A DNA stretch of 64,000 nt, taken from Epiperipatus broadwayi. Lineage: Eukaryota; Onychophora; Udeonychophora; Euonychophora; Peripatidae. Below the pieces are notes generated by a model that saw only the letters and a program-made list of their open reading frames with translations, made no database searches and was not told where the DNA came from. Positions 51,025-62,200 of the stretch are shown here, one piece after another. The stretch covers positions 682,001 to 746,000 of the forward strand of contig JAQFVV010006504.1 of assembly GCA_028023455.1 (NCBI GenBank), written 5' to 3'. The first letter of the stretch is position 1. Each line of letters begins with the position of its first letter. The position numbers and the translations under genes were made by a program.

Positions 51025-51768
51025 CTCTTTGAACGCCTCCGACAAGGTTCCTCGTTGACATCTGACATCACTCTAACTCAGCCAGTTTTTATACGAAAAT
51101 ATTCGTTAAACACGTATTGAATTCGTTTTTAAAAGTTCTGTAAGATGGTGCCATCTTCCGATTTATTTTACAAGTAAAAAATAAAAAAAATGCATTTAAA
51201 CCTAAACAAAGAAGGAACATTATTTGTGATTGGTTCTTAGCATGCTCTCAGCCGAAAAAGACATTCTGATTGGCTGGAAAGAACAAAGAAACTGCCTGAT
51301 CAAAGAAAATAAAGAAAAACGCTGAGATTTTCATTTCGAATATAATTTTAAAGAATATTAAGTATATATTCAGTAATTACAAATGATTTTCAGAGAGAAT
51401 ACTAAAAAAACAAAATTATTTTCGAAAAATATTGAAGATTTTAGTACAAATATTGAAGTTGTAGTAAAAAGAAATATTTACTTTTCTATAACGTAAAAGT
51501 CGATCTTTTTGTTTATATTATAGCTTTTATGTTGCCGAAATTGAATATTTTAGAATAAAAAAATAGCAATTTATTTTTGAAAGAACTTTCGTTCTCTTCA
51601 CAACTTAAAAAATTAATAATATACTTTTTATAAACGTATCTGAGTTGAATTTAATATTATAGGCGAATATGTTTTAACAATAGGCTTTGTCTTCAGTTTG
51701 TGAGTTGGCCAATTACAAGCTTTGATTTTTACCTCATACAACCAATGATTTAATTAGCGGTTTAAGGG
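51025..51768. mobile_element. piggyBac-type MITE inserted in the Penelope-like element
   Basis: The 744-bp insert is bordered by TTAA on both sides (51021-51024 and 51769-51772). Its ends are CTCTTTGAACGC and, inverted, CCCTTAAACCGC (8 of 12 identical), the sort of ends found in piggyBac elements. Removing the insert with one TTAA joins the two halves of the retroelement in the same reading frame (...RLL + NNFK...), as precise TTAA insertion predicts. The interior is noncoding and contains an AAGATGGTGCCATCTT palindrome. A relative lies at 28.4-29.38 kb. Confidence 0.7.
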
Positions 51769-51772
51769 TTAA

Positions 51773-52752
51773 GTAATCTATTTATATTATTTGTTGAGAA
51801 AAAAGCAATATGACACAACCCAAAATAAATTCTCCTAATAAACTTGACCTGCTCATCCGATATATATGGCATTGAAATCCATTTCATTTTGATATTATTT
51901 TTATTTTTAATTTTATTATGTTGTTGATTTCTTTTAAATTTTTAAATAATATTATTAATAGCATTTTTATAATTACCAATTTTTAATAAGTCATTAACAA
52001 ATAAACGTACATTTTTTTATTTTATCACTAGAATATTTGCATAATTCTTCATTTCAAAATAAGAATGATTTCAATCCAGATAACTTATGACATATAGGTA
52101 TATGTGATTCATATGGAATAAAACCTCTAGTTTCATTTGGTTTAATTAACATAAAATAATCCAAATTGTAATCATTATGTGTAACTTGAATATCTAAGAA
52201 TTTTATGGAATTGTATTTCTCTTCAGTTATGATCCATTCATAACCTTAATCTGATTTAATTCATTAAATAAATTTATTACTAAATCTTGTTTTCCACAAA
52301 CAAAAACATTATCCACATATCTATGATAAACTTTAATTTCTTGATATTTCAATTGCTTTAAAATTTTAATTTCATAAGTTGATATAACAAAATTACAAAT
52401 TTGAGTAACTGCAGGAAGACCCATTGGCCAGCCATAACTCATTTTATAATTTTCATTATTAAAATTAACATAAATATTTTTATCAATAAACTGCAATACT
52501 TTTATAATAAAATTTATAATATCAGACTTTACATTTTTTGAAACAAGAGCATTATGAATAATATTAATTGACTCTATTCAATCTATTGATCTATACATTG
52601 CTTTTATATCAAAAGTACAAATTGTATCATGTAACTCAATATTTATATTTTTAATTTTATCGACAAAATCAAATGATGATGAAACAGTATATTCTCCAAA
52701 ACCTAAAATATCTTGAAGTAATAATTCAATAAATCTACATGTTTGATAATAA
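51773..52752 (-). pseudogene. Penelope-like reverse transcriptase (broken)
   Basis: Reading the minus strand from 52752 gives CRFIELLLQDILGFGEYTVS, then CTFDIKAMYRSID, the motif-A block with catalytic Asp at 52610-52608. A stop follows at 52580-52578. The same frame continues with FNNENYKMSYGWPMGLPAVT (motif B, normally G..MGSP.S), then VYHRYVDNVFVCG (motif C, 52319-52308), where Asn replaces the second catalytic Asp. Next come KFLDIQVTHNDYN and LIKPNETRGFIPYESHIPIC, the typical post-RT FLD...KP.T...I...S.HP block, and PYISDEQVKFIRRI near 51830. One further stop lies near 52055. The fingers are missing by truncation. Confidence 0.85.
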
Positions 52753-52802
52753 TAATAATATATTACATATATTGAGGAACGAATACAGATATCAAACTTA
52801 AT

Positions 52803-52816
52803 TTATTACACACATT

Positions 52817-52856
<40 letters not shown>
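52803..52856. repeat. (CA)n(TA)n microsatellite
   Basis: CA dinucleotides from about 52807 pass into TA dinucleotides to 52855. Confidence 0.9.
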
Positions 52857-53021
52857 AACAAAAAATATTTTTTTGTATTTTTTTTTTTGTTTTTTAATAT
52901 ATATTTCCTTTGGTTAGTTTTTTTTATATATATTTTTAGATGTATATATAATACAAATAAAATGTCTGTTAATTAAAAACTATTGTAATAACAATAAAAA
53001 TAATAAATATAAGGGTAATTA

Positions 53022-53236
53022 ACTATTATATACAGTTTTTCAATCTGCAGAAGTACTTTTGGATAATTCCTTAACTGTCTTCAACCCACTTCTATTAAGG
53101 AATTAAAGAAAAGTATTTTTTCAGAATGAAACACTATATATAATATTTAATTTCTATTATATTTATTATTTTTATTGTTATATATAATTAAGGAATTAAC
53201 AAAAAGTATTTCTGCAGATTGAAAGACTATAATAGT
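53022..53236. repeat. Foldback element, ~50-bp arms
   Basis: The left arm (53022-53073) and inverted right arm (53189-53236) share ACTATTATA, TCAATCTGCAGAA.TACTTTT and AATTCCTTA. A partial third copy of the arm (about 53096-53140) lies inside. About 215 bp in total; MITE-like, no ORF. Confidence 0.7.
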
Positions 53237-53239
53237 GTA

Positions 53240-55640
53240 ACCATCAGATTTGTGCATTCACACAACAAAATCCAGAATCCAGACAAATATAGCAAAGCTG
53301 ACTAGAGTGAGATGGTGAGGTCCCAAATCCAAGCAAGTTTCAACTCATTTGATAGTAGTCCATAATTCAACACCCTATAAGTGATATCTCTGAAGTTACA
53401 CTAAACATGAGACTCAGGGGCTGACCAAACATAAGACTAACTAAAAGGGTTAGAATAGATGAATAGCATGATGCTGGGAGGTTATACTTATAACATAATA
53501 TCAATACAAATTACTCATTAATAATATACTGAATAAGATTTCATTGGATTGGAATTAGACTATGAGAAATACATATGAAACCAGCATAATTTTAAATATA
53601 TTTATTAATTAAGACAAAAATATAAACAAAGAGCATAGTTTCAAATGTGTGTGTGAAACCATGCAGATGCCATGGTGGACAAGACTGAAATACTATGGCA
53701 ACCCCATCTTACATACTAAGATAAATGTGTGTTTATGTGGTCATTTAGATTATGCCTATAATTGATATGCCAAATACTATATTAACAATGAGGTTTGCTA
53801 TTTTATAAGTAATTTTATTGGCTCCAGATAGATGATTTATTACAGTATTATACAAATGTATATATTTTAATCTAAGTTGCAAGTGCATAAATCAGCTCAT
53901 ATTGATGTAGGTTCAACCTTGTAACCAAGATGCAATTTTAGTTCCATGCAGAATATTTAACTGATGAGAGGAAACAATTGGAGTGTGATGCTGCCAATAT
54001 GTGTTATAGCACTGTTTACAGATGGGTAATTCTTCACAGGTTCTTGCAACAAAAGCATGATACCCTGGGTCTGAATGTCTTATTACCAATGATATGAACA
54101 TTTAGAGTTCAGAAGTGGGGATGGTTTACTCAATTGAATTTGCCTTATACTCAGGGATAATCTTCGTGCCTAGACCCAAAATAATAGCATGTGATAATGT
54201 AACTGTGATCCCATTTGAAATAATGCAGCAAAATGTCATGTACATAGTACTTAATAAGAACATTCACAAAGCAATAAACAATACAACATGTATATTTAAT
54301 GTTAAATATGCTTAAACAGATAGTGGCTACTGGTTTAGTTAATAGAAGTCAATTCTTAAAATAGTGTTATGCTTGTACTAATTAAAGGGTAAAGTATATT
54401 ATCAATTTTGTTTACCATGCCTTAATATGCATGTTTAATAACTAATTAAGAAGTGAAAAGTATATTTGGAAGGGTTTAGTAATAGACTAATAAATATACA
54501 TTATAACCTGTCCTTAAGACTAGTCTATTATCTATTACAACAAATATTTAAAATCATAAATCAAATTTTAAAAGCAACCCACACTATGCATTTATATAAT
54601 AAACAAATAATCAATAACAATGAGAGTATGGCAGTTCATCATTATTTGCTAAATATAGGATTTCAAAACACTGTGCCACTAAATTGATGGCATTATCAAA
54701 AGATAAATAATGAAGATATTTAAAATCAGATCTTTACTAAAGTTTATGGAATTCAGAGTGCTCACTGTTATGAAGCATTGGCATACAATAGTATATATAA
54801 TAAATTTTGAAAATAACGGTAAAGATATAGACACAACCACAGTGATAGATAATTAGGAATTAGATGATCATGTTGATTTGATTTAAATAAAATAGAAATT
54901 ACAAGTGTAGGTAGGCAAGTTTAACATATATAAAAGATTAATTACTTTAAGACATAATTTAGAGTTAGAGTTAACATTAATTTGAATGTTCAATTTTTGT
55001 TTCTTACATTAAACTAGCTTTTAAATATTAAGAGTTTAAAGATTAAAATTGATTTAGAGCTCTGCAGTTCTGAAATATATTACTGATTTTTTTATTGCAA
55101 CTGGTGATGTAGGCTCTTTAAACTTCAGACGTAGTGGCATTTTTAAATAGGTTTCTGGTGTCTTTCTCTTGTTATGGTCGCAGGCTTTTGCTGGAGAATT
55201 TTCATCCATGAGGTGGTCATGTTGTCATAAGCATAGATGGCAGTAGACTCATTGTCCTCCCATGGGGAGGCAGCAAAACATTTCTCTCTCTAGCCAGACA
55301 TTTCAAGATTTTAACTGATGTGGATTCTGGTGTCAATTTCTCTTTCAAAAATTGGTATTTGTGTACCTAGTTCAAAATATTTTCTATTATACAATTCTCA
55401 TCTCAGGCCACTTGCTTGTTAGCAACTTATGTATCACCTGAGAACTCATTAGAACTTGATGTTAATTTAGAGTTTTAGATTTTTAAAATTGATTTAAACT
55501 TTTGTTCAAATTTCCAGCCAGGCATCCAAATCCCAATGGGAGTTTTAATAGTGCTGGTTTGCTGAGTTTACTTGCACAAACATTTTGTTGTAAAAAATTA
55601 CTGTCAAAAAAAATTTACTAATTTTAAACTTATTTTTCCA
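53240..55640. other. Unrecognised sequence, partly less AT-rich
   Basis: Segments near 53240-53480 and 55100-55420 are GC-richer than the window average and may be old dispersed repeats. Open frames at 54101-53913 (-), 54115-54315 (+) and 54466-54687 (+) show no family motif and start and stop as chance frames do. Nothing is supported as a gene. Confidence 0.35.
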
Positions 55641-55643
55641 CAG

Positions 55644-55795
55644 GTGCCGTAGCTTAATGGTAATTTGTTTACAATAACTTCATTTAAAATTTAGAAGTGG
55701 TAAAACTTTTTAATGAAATCTAAATTGCATCACATATGGCTATTCTTTGTGGGTTTAAATCCAGCACAGATAGAGCTAGCAACAAAAATTTAAGT
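55644..55795 (+). other. Possible tRNA-derived (SINE-like) sequence
   Basis: GGTGCCGTAGCTTAATGGTAA resembles a tRNA 5' part with an A box (TAGCTTAATGG), and GTGGGTTTAAATCCAGCAC about 105 nt later resembles a B box. The spacing is too long for a tRNA gene without an insertion, so a decayed SINE is more plausible than a functional tRNA. Confidence 0.3.
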
Positions 55796-55849
55796 GAAAT
55801 GGTATGGGATCAAAAGTTACGATTTGAATAGTTAATTTCCATTATATAT

Positions 55850-58800
55850 AAATATATATCCACAGATGGCGTTCTACCAAAAACGCCCATCAAGCGTATG
55901 TTTTGTTTACATAAATGTCAAAGTAGTTAGTATTCACTATCTCTAACTATAATTCCACTTTCAGATCATGATTTCAAGCTATTTGCTATCGTCAGTGAAA
56001 GACAGGAATAAAGAAACTAGATCTAAATACAAACTCTGAGCGTTTATGAAACAATTTCTATTCAGCTTGCAAGCGTGAATTTTTTAGACACGTAATGTCT
56101 TCAAACTCAGCATAGCAAACCAGATAGCTATATGGGTCTGATCTCAGTTCAGTATCACCACATAGTAGAAGCCTCTGCAATCTATATCATTGCAAGAAAG
56201 ACCTCAAAGGTACATTTATGATAAACAAAAATGCAAGTTAAAATACTTGCTAACGCTTGTATTTATGTCCACAGATGGCATTCTACCAAAAACGCCCATC
56301 AAGCGTATGTTTTGTTTACATAAACGTCAGAGTAGTTAGTATTCACTATCTCTAACTATAATTCCACTTTCAGATCATGATTTCAAGCTATTTGCTATCA
56401 TCAGTGAAAGACAGGAATAAAGAAACTAGATCTAAATACAAACTCTGAGCGTTTATGAAACCAATTTCTATTCAGCTTGCAAGTGTGAATTTTTTAGACA
56501 CGTAATGTCTTCAAACTCAGCATAGCAAACCAGATAGCTATATGGGTCTGATCTCAGTTCAGCATCACCACATAGTAGAAGCCTCTGCAATCTACATCAT
56601 TGCAAGAAAGACCTCAAAGGTACATTTATGATAAACAAAAATGCAAGTTAAAAAACTTGCTAACGCTTGTATTTATGTCCACAGATGGCGTTCTACCAAA
56701 AACGCCCATCAAGCGTATGTTTTGTTTACATAAACGTCAGAGTAGTTGGTATTCACTATCTCTAACTATAATTTCACTTTCAGATCATGATTTCAAGCTA
56801 TTTGCTATCGTCAGTGAAAGACAGGAATAAAGAAACTAGATCTAAATACAAACTCTGAGCGTTTATGAAACAATTTCTATTCAGCTTGCAAGCGTGAATT
56901 TTTTAGACACGTAATGTCTTCAAACTCAGCATAGCAAACCAGATAGCTATATGGGTCTGATCTCAGTTCAGCATCACCACATAGTAGAAGCCTCTGCAAT
57001 CTATATCATTGCAAGAAAGACCTCAAAGGTACATTTATGATAAACAAAAATGCAAGTTAAAAAACTTGCTAACGCTTGTATTTATGTCCACAGATGGCTG
57101 AATAGAAATTGTTTCATAAAATTCACGCTTGCAAGCTGAATAGAAATTGTTTCATAAACGCTCAGAGTTTGTATTTAGATCTAGTTTCTTTATTCCTGTC
57201 TTTCACTGACGATAGCAAATAGCTTGAAATCATGATCTGAAAGTGGAATTATAGTTAGAGATAGTGAATACTAACTACTCTGACGTTTATGTAAACAAAG
57301 CATATGCTTGATGGGCGTTTTTGGTAGAACGCCATCTGTGGACATAAATACAAGCGTTAGCAAGTTTTTTAACTTGCATTTTTGTTTATCATAAATGTAC
57401 CTTTGAGGTCTTTCTTGCAATGATATAGATTGCAGAGGCTTCTACTATGTGGTGATGCTGAACTGAGATCAGACCCATATAGCTATCTGGTTTGCTATGC
57501 TGAGTTTGAAGACATTACGTGTCTAAAAAATTCACGCTTGCAAGCTGAATAGAAATTGTTTCATAAACGCTCAGAGTTTGTATTTAGATCTAGTTTCTTT
57601 ATTCCTGTCTTTCACTGACGATAGCAAATAGCTTGAAATCATGATCTGAAAGTGGAATTATAGTTAGAGATAGTGAATACTAACTACTCTGACGTTTATG
57701 CAAACAAAACATACGCTTGATGGGCGTTTTTGGTAGAACGCCATCTGTGGACATAAATACAAGCATTAGCAAGTTTTTTAACTTGCATTTTTGTTTATCA
57801 TAAATGTACCTTTGAGGTCTTTCTTGCAACGATATAGATTGCAGAGGCTTCTACTATGTGGTGATGCTGAACTGAGATCAGACCCATATAGCTATCTGGT
57901 TTGCTATGCTGAGTTTGAAGACATTACGTGTCTAAAAAATTCATGCTTGCAAGCTGAATAGAAATTGTTTCATAAACGCTCAGAGTTTGTATTTAGATCT
58001 AGTTTCTTTATTCCTGTCTTTCACTGACGATAGCAAATAGCTTGAAATCATGATCTGAAAGTGGAATTATAGTTAGAGATAGTGAATACTAACTACTCTG
58101 ACGTTTATGTAAACAAAACATACACTTGATGGGCGTTTTTGGTAGAATGCCATCTGTGGACATAAATACAAGCGTTAGCAAGTTTTTTAACTTGCATTTT
58201 TGTTTATCATAAATGTACCTTTGAGGTCTTTCTTGCAATGATATAGATTGCAGAGGCTTCTACTATGTGGTGATGCTGAACTGAGATCAGACCCATATAG
58301 CTATCTGGTTTGCTATGCTGAGTTTGAAGACATTACGTGTCTAAAAAATTCACGCTTGCAAGCTGAATAGAAATTGTTTCATAAACGCTCAGAGTTTGTA
58401 TTTAGATCTAGTTTCTTTATTCCTGTCTTTCACTGACGATAGCAAATAGCTTGAAATCATGATCTGAAAGTGGAATTATAGTTAGAGATAGTGAATACTA
58501 ACTACTCTGACGTTTATGTAAACAAAACATACGCTTTATGGGCGTTTTTGGTAGAACGCCATCTGTGGACATAAATACAAGCGTTAACAAGTTTTTTAAC
58601 TTGCATTTTTGTTTATCATAAATGTACCTTTGAGGTCTTTCTTGCAATGATATAGATTGCAGAGGCTTCTACTGTGTGGTGATGCTGAACTGAGATCAGA
58701 CCCATATAGCTATCTGGTTTGCTATGCTGAGTTTGAAGACATTACATGTCTAAAAAATTCACGCTTGCAAGCTGAATAGAAATTGTTTCATAAACGCTCA

Positions 58801-59437
58801 GAGTTTGTATTTAGATCTAGTTTCTTTATTCCTGTCTTTCACTGACGATAGCAAATAGCTTGAAATCATGATCTGAAAGTGGAATTATAGTTAGAGATAG
58901 TGAATACTAACTACTCTGACGTTTATGTAAACAAAACATACGCTTGATGGGCGTTTTTGGTAGAACGCCATCTGTGGACATAAATACAAGCGTTAGCAAG
59001 TTTTTTAACTTGCATTTTTGTTTATCATAAATGTACCTTTGAGGTCTTTCTTGCAATGATATAGATTGCAGAGGCTTCTACTATGTGGTGATGCTGAACT
59101 GAGATCAGACCCATATAGCTATCTGGTTTGCTATGCTGAGTTTGAAGACATTACGTGTCTAAAAAATTCACGCTTGCAAGCTGAATAGAAATTGTTTCAT
59201 AAACGCTCAGAGTTTGTATTTAGATCTAGTTTCTTTATTCCTGTCTTTCACTGACGATAGCAAATAGCTTGAAATCATGATCTGAAAGTGGAATTATTGT
59301 TAGAGATAGTGAATACTAACTACTCTGACATTTATGTAAACAAAACATACGCTTGATGGGCGTTTTTGGTAGAACGCTATCTGTGGACATAAATACAAGC
59401 GTTAGCAAGTTTTTTAACTTGCATTTTTGTTTATCAT
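55850..59437. repeat. Inverted satellite array of 409-bp monomers (3 forward + ~5.7 reverse)
   Basis: Forward monomers begin with CACAGATGGCGTTCTACC at 55861, 56270 and 56680 and partially at 57089. At 57098/57099 orientation flips with no spacer. In the reverse arm the complementary GCCATCTGTGG recurs at 57331, 57740, 58149, 58558, 58967 and 59376, exactly 409 bp apart. Monomers are nearly identical by eye. Each carries GCAAGTTAAAAAACTTGC (a small hairpin) and landmarks shared with the array at 30.0-31.7 kb. Just after the flip, TGAATAGAAATTGTTTCATA is duplicated (57099 and 57139), a scar of the rearrangement. The array ends at TTTATCATATATTGTAAC. No coding function is apparent. Confidence 0.95.
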
Positions 59438-61255
59438 ATATTGTAACTTAATAAAAGAATATCTTCATAGATACATTGTATTAAATAATTAAGAAAAGAT
59501 TCAAATATAAATATTTAGCTTAATAAACGAAAAATGATAACTTAAATTTTTATATCAAAGAGAAAAGAATTAAACATTGTAACTTGTTGAGCATAAGATA
59601 TTAAACAAAAGATCAGACTGAGTTATCAATCATATTAAGGGTCATTGAATTCAATGAAACATACTTCTATAATTAGATTTCTCAAGATATCACAATATCA
59701 ATAATTATAAACAAATTATTAATAACTATTATAACTCGGGTATACTAGTAACTCAATAAAATATCTTTTCAGGTATACAGACAGTAGTTTTATCCACTTT
59801 CATTTCTTGGTTTGATGTTAAGTGCATATTTAAACAAATACCAAGTGAATATGGTCTAGCAGGGCACCACTAGATTATCTGAATCTAGACACAGTTATAT
59901 CTAATAACCTTTTCACATGTACCGGGTTTGAATCATTTTTTGGTACTTTATTTCTAATAAAACGGAGGATTTTGCTTTTAGAGCCATATCACTGTATGCA
60001 CAAATATTTAGGTAAGCATAAAACATCTTTAAACCAAAGTGGAGTATATAAAATTCATTAGACATAAATCATTTCTTAGACCTTAACATAACAAATGTGT
60101 TTCAATATTTTTTATAAGTTTTACTAGCTCAGATTACTATTAATCTAGGATGGCAATTCACTCATCCTTGCATGAAATAGATGATGGAATGGTGGTTATA
60201 ATATTACTAAGAAATCACTAAATATTATGAAATCAATATTTATTTATGGCCTTTGAACATTTATTTAGCTCATTAACCAAAACATGATGGTGATGATGAT
60301 GACAATGATAATGATAATGATTTCAATCACAGCTTTAGGACTAAGCCTAAACATAAAACCTAATTCTTAAAGAAATTCATAATTATTGCTTAATTTTAGC
60401 ATATTTAATCATATCTCAAATAACCAATATTCAACCATTGATGATGAATGATCACAACCAATAAAAAAAATACTCTCAATGAAAAATATACATCTCATTT
60501 AATAAAACAAATTAACATTTATTAATGCCTTACTAATATCTACATGAAAATTTATAGATAAACATGAAAATTGATATGAATAATAATAACAATAATAATT
60601 GATTATATTGCAATCTTCAGATTAATTTCAAGTTCTAACTCCCTTTCCTGTCAAATGTATTTTGTATTAAATTGGGTAACCGATTTGTTAAAATTTCCCA
60701 TCCACAAGAAAAGTATTTCATATAAAAAAAATATTCACTCATTGGCACACATACCTTATAATCTAACATGTAAGCAGAATGTTAAAAAAAAATGTTAGTA
60801 GAATTGAAAAGAGCAAGTTTTAGAAAAAAGTTTTAAATCATTTTCTCCCCCTCCCTTCTACACTCTGAAACCTATACTTTCTTAAAACAAAATAATTTAA
60901 TATTTTAATACTGCTTATTCCTTCACATTCACTCGCAATTATACCCAGATAAAGTATTATTATGTATGTGTGTGTTTACCCCATAAAAACCAAAATATTA
61001 TTTAAAACCAAAATAATAATACACAAAAAAATCATTATACACATTAATAATATTTCATAACTGTAAATCAATAAACAATCATAATTTTGGTACATACAAA
61101 ATCATTAAGGAAGCCTAAGGTTATCATTAGTAAGAAATTCTTGGTTTTAATCGATATGAATTGTCTTTAAAAGTTCTTTAAATAAACTATACCACTTTAT
61201 TGCTAAAATTTTATTAAGACTCTGATATCATAAAGAAAATAGATATAAAAAGTCA
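59438..61255. other. AT-rich DNA, no gene seen
   Basis: Short GAT-rich run at 60287-60320. Nothing else recognised. Confidence 0.5.
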
Positions 61256-61259
61256 TATT

Positions 61260-62200
61260 ACCGATCCTTTGTTTTGTGGCGAACTTCCAAGGGCTCAAAC
61301 TTATTTTGTATAATGTCTATATTTCTGCAACTACTATTTCCGTTTTACATTGGAACAATCTCTTTCTTGAGATGTATAAATGTTTGATGATGATGATCCT
61401 ATTGAGGTTTTTTGCTTTAGTGGTCAATTTGGAAATCATTATATTAATTTTTCTTCTCTTCCTGTCAAGCAAGATTCTTTTAGTGGATGAAGTACAGTAG
61501 TTGTTTTCACGTTTATAAATTTTCTGGGTTTAAACTCAATTACTGGAACAATTAATTGGACTTGATGATTTAATATTTACCAGTAGATTACTCTTTTCCT
61601 GATCACCTTCCAATGCAGGTGAATGTTTTTCTTCTTTCTATCTAAAAACATCTTATTTTTCTTAGTCAGTTGAAAGGTGTAGAATATTATTTTTCAGACA
61701 AAACATCTTTTCTTTCCTATATGATGTGCTAGTTGATGATGAGTCTGGTAGACAGACGGAACATATATTAATTTTTCTTACCCCACTATCCTTATATTTT
61801 CAACATTCAAAACTTGATATAAAAAAATGATTTTAAAAAAAAGGTTATCTAGCAGAATTAAAATGTTTGTCTGCTTTAGTTTCAATAATTTTTAAAAGTC
61901 TCTCTACAACAACAATGATATCAACTGATTTTCCAGACTGCTTTTATATCCGATTTTTTTCTATTTTTGGCCACCTCTTTTAATTAGACTTATAATTTAT
62001 TTTCAACCAAATCATTTTTTAGTTGAATATTATGAAAAATCTCAGTATCCTGATTTTTAGACAAACTTTTGTTTCGAAGAAAAAAATAGTCTTAATCCCT
62101 TTTCCTAGCGTATATCTGTAACATCTAAAATTGGAGATTCTTTCTTTTGATCTTAAGATGAGACAACTTCAAAATTAGAGTTCTCACCAAGCTTAAACTC
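61260..62200 (-). pseudogene. Possible decayed coding block (minus strand), unrecognised
   Basis: Minus-strand pieces in changing frames have polar, protein-like composition unlike nearby noise. They include SGKSVDIIVVVERLLKIIET (61940-61881), KHSPALEGDQEKSNLLVNIK (61627-61568), a Ser/Thr-rich stretch near 61750-61690 and SIGSSSSNIYTSQERDCSN near 61410-61350. They are interrupted by stops. A gag-like or other retroelement N-terminus is a possibility, by analogy with the block at 5.4-7.6 kb. No diagnostic motif is seen. The plus-strand open frame at 61276-61500 is the complement and is not favoured. Confidence 0.25.

Larger units (their letters stand above)
50486..52755 (-). mobile_element. 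Penelope-like element (RT + GIY-YIG), decayed and split by a MITE
   Basis: The minus strand codes for the C-terminal two thirds of a Penelope-like protein: RT palm (52752-52227), post-RT region (52226-51773), and GIY-YIG endonuclease (51020 to about 50640), followed by a 3' UTR that ends in (TA)n. It is 5'-truncated near 52755 at an (AAT) run. A TTAA-flanked MITE of 744 bp sits between RT and endonuclease. Penelope-like elements are retroelements distinct from LTR and LINE classes, whose RT is related to telomerase. At least two stops or frameshifts make this copy inactive. Confidence 0.9.

Noticed and set aside
53913-54315. Divergent pair of short open frames
   Set aside because: No recognised motif, no splice or promoter support; consistent with chance frames in slightly GC-richer DNA.
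55644-55795. Functional tRNA gene
   Set aside because: A- and B-box-like strings are present but about 105 nt apart, and no cloverleaf could be drawn by eye; kept only as a possible SINE remnant.
56600-56830. 76-residue open frame in the 409-bp array
   Set aside because: Accidental frame inside a satellite monomer; no motif, and the array context explains it.
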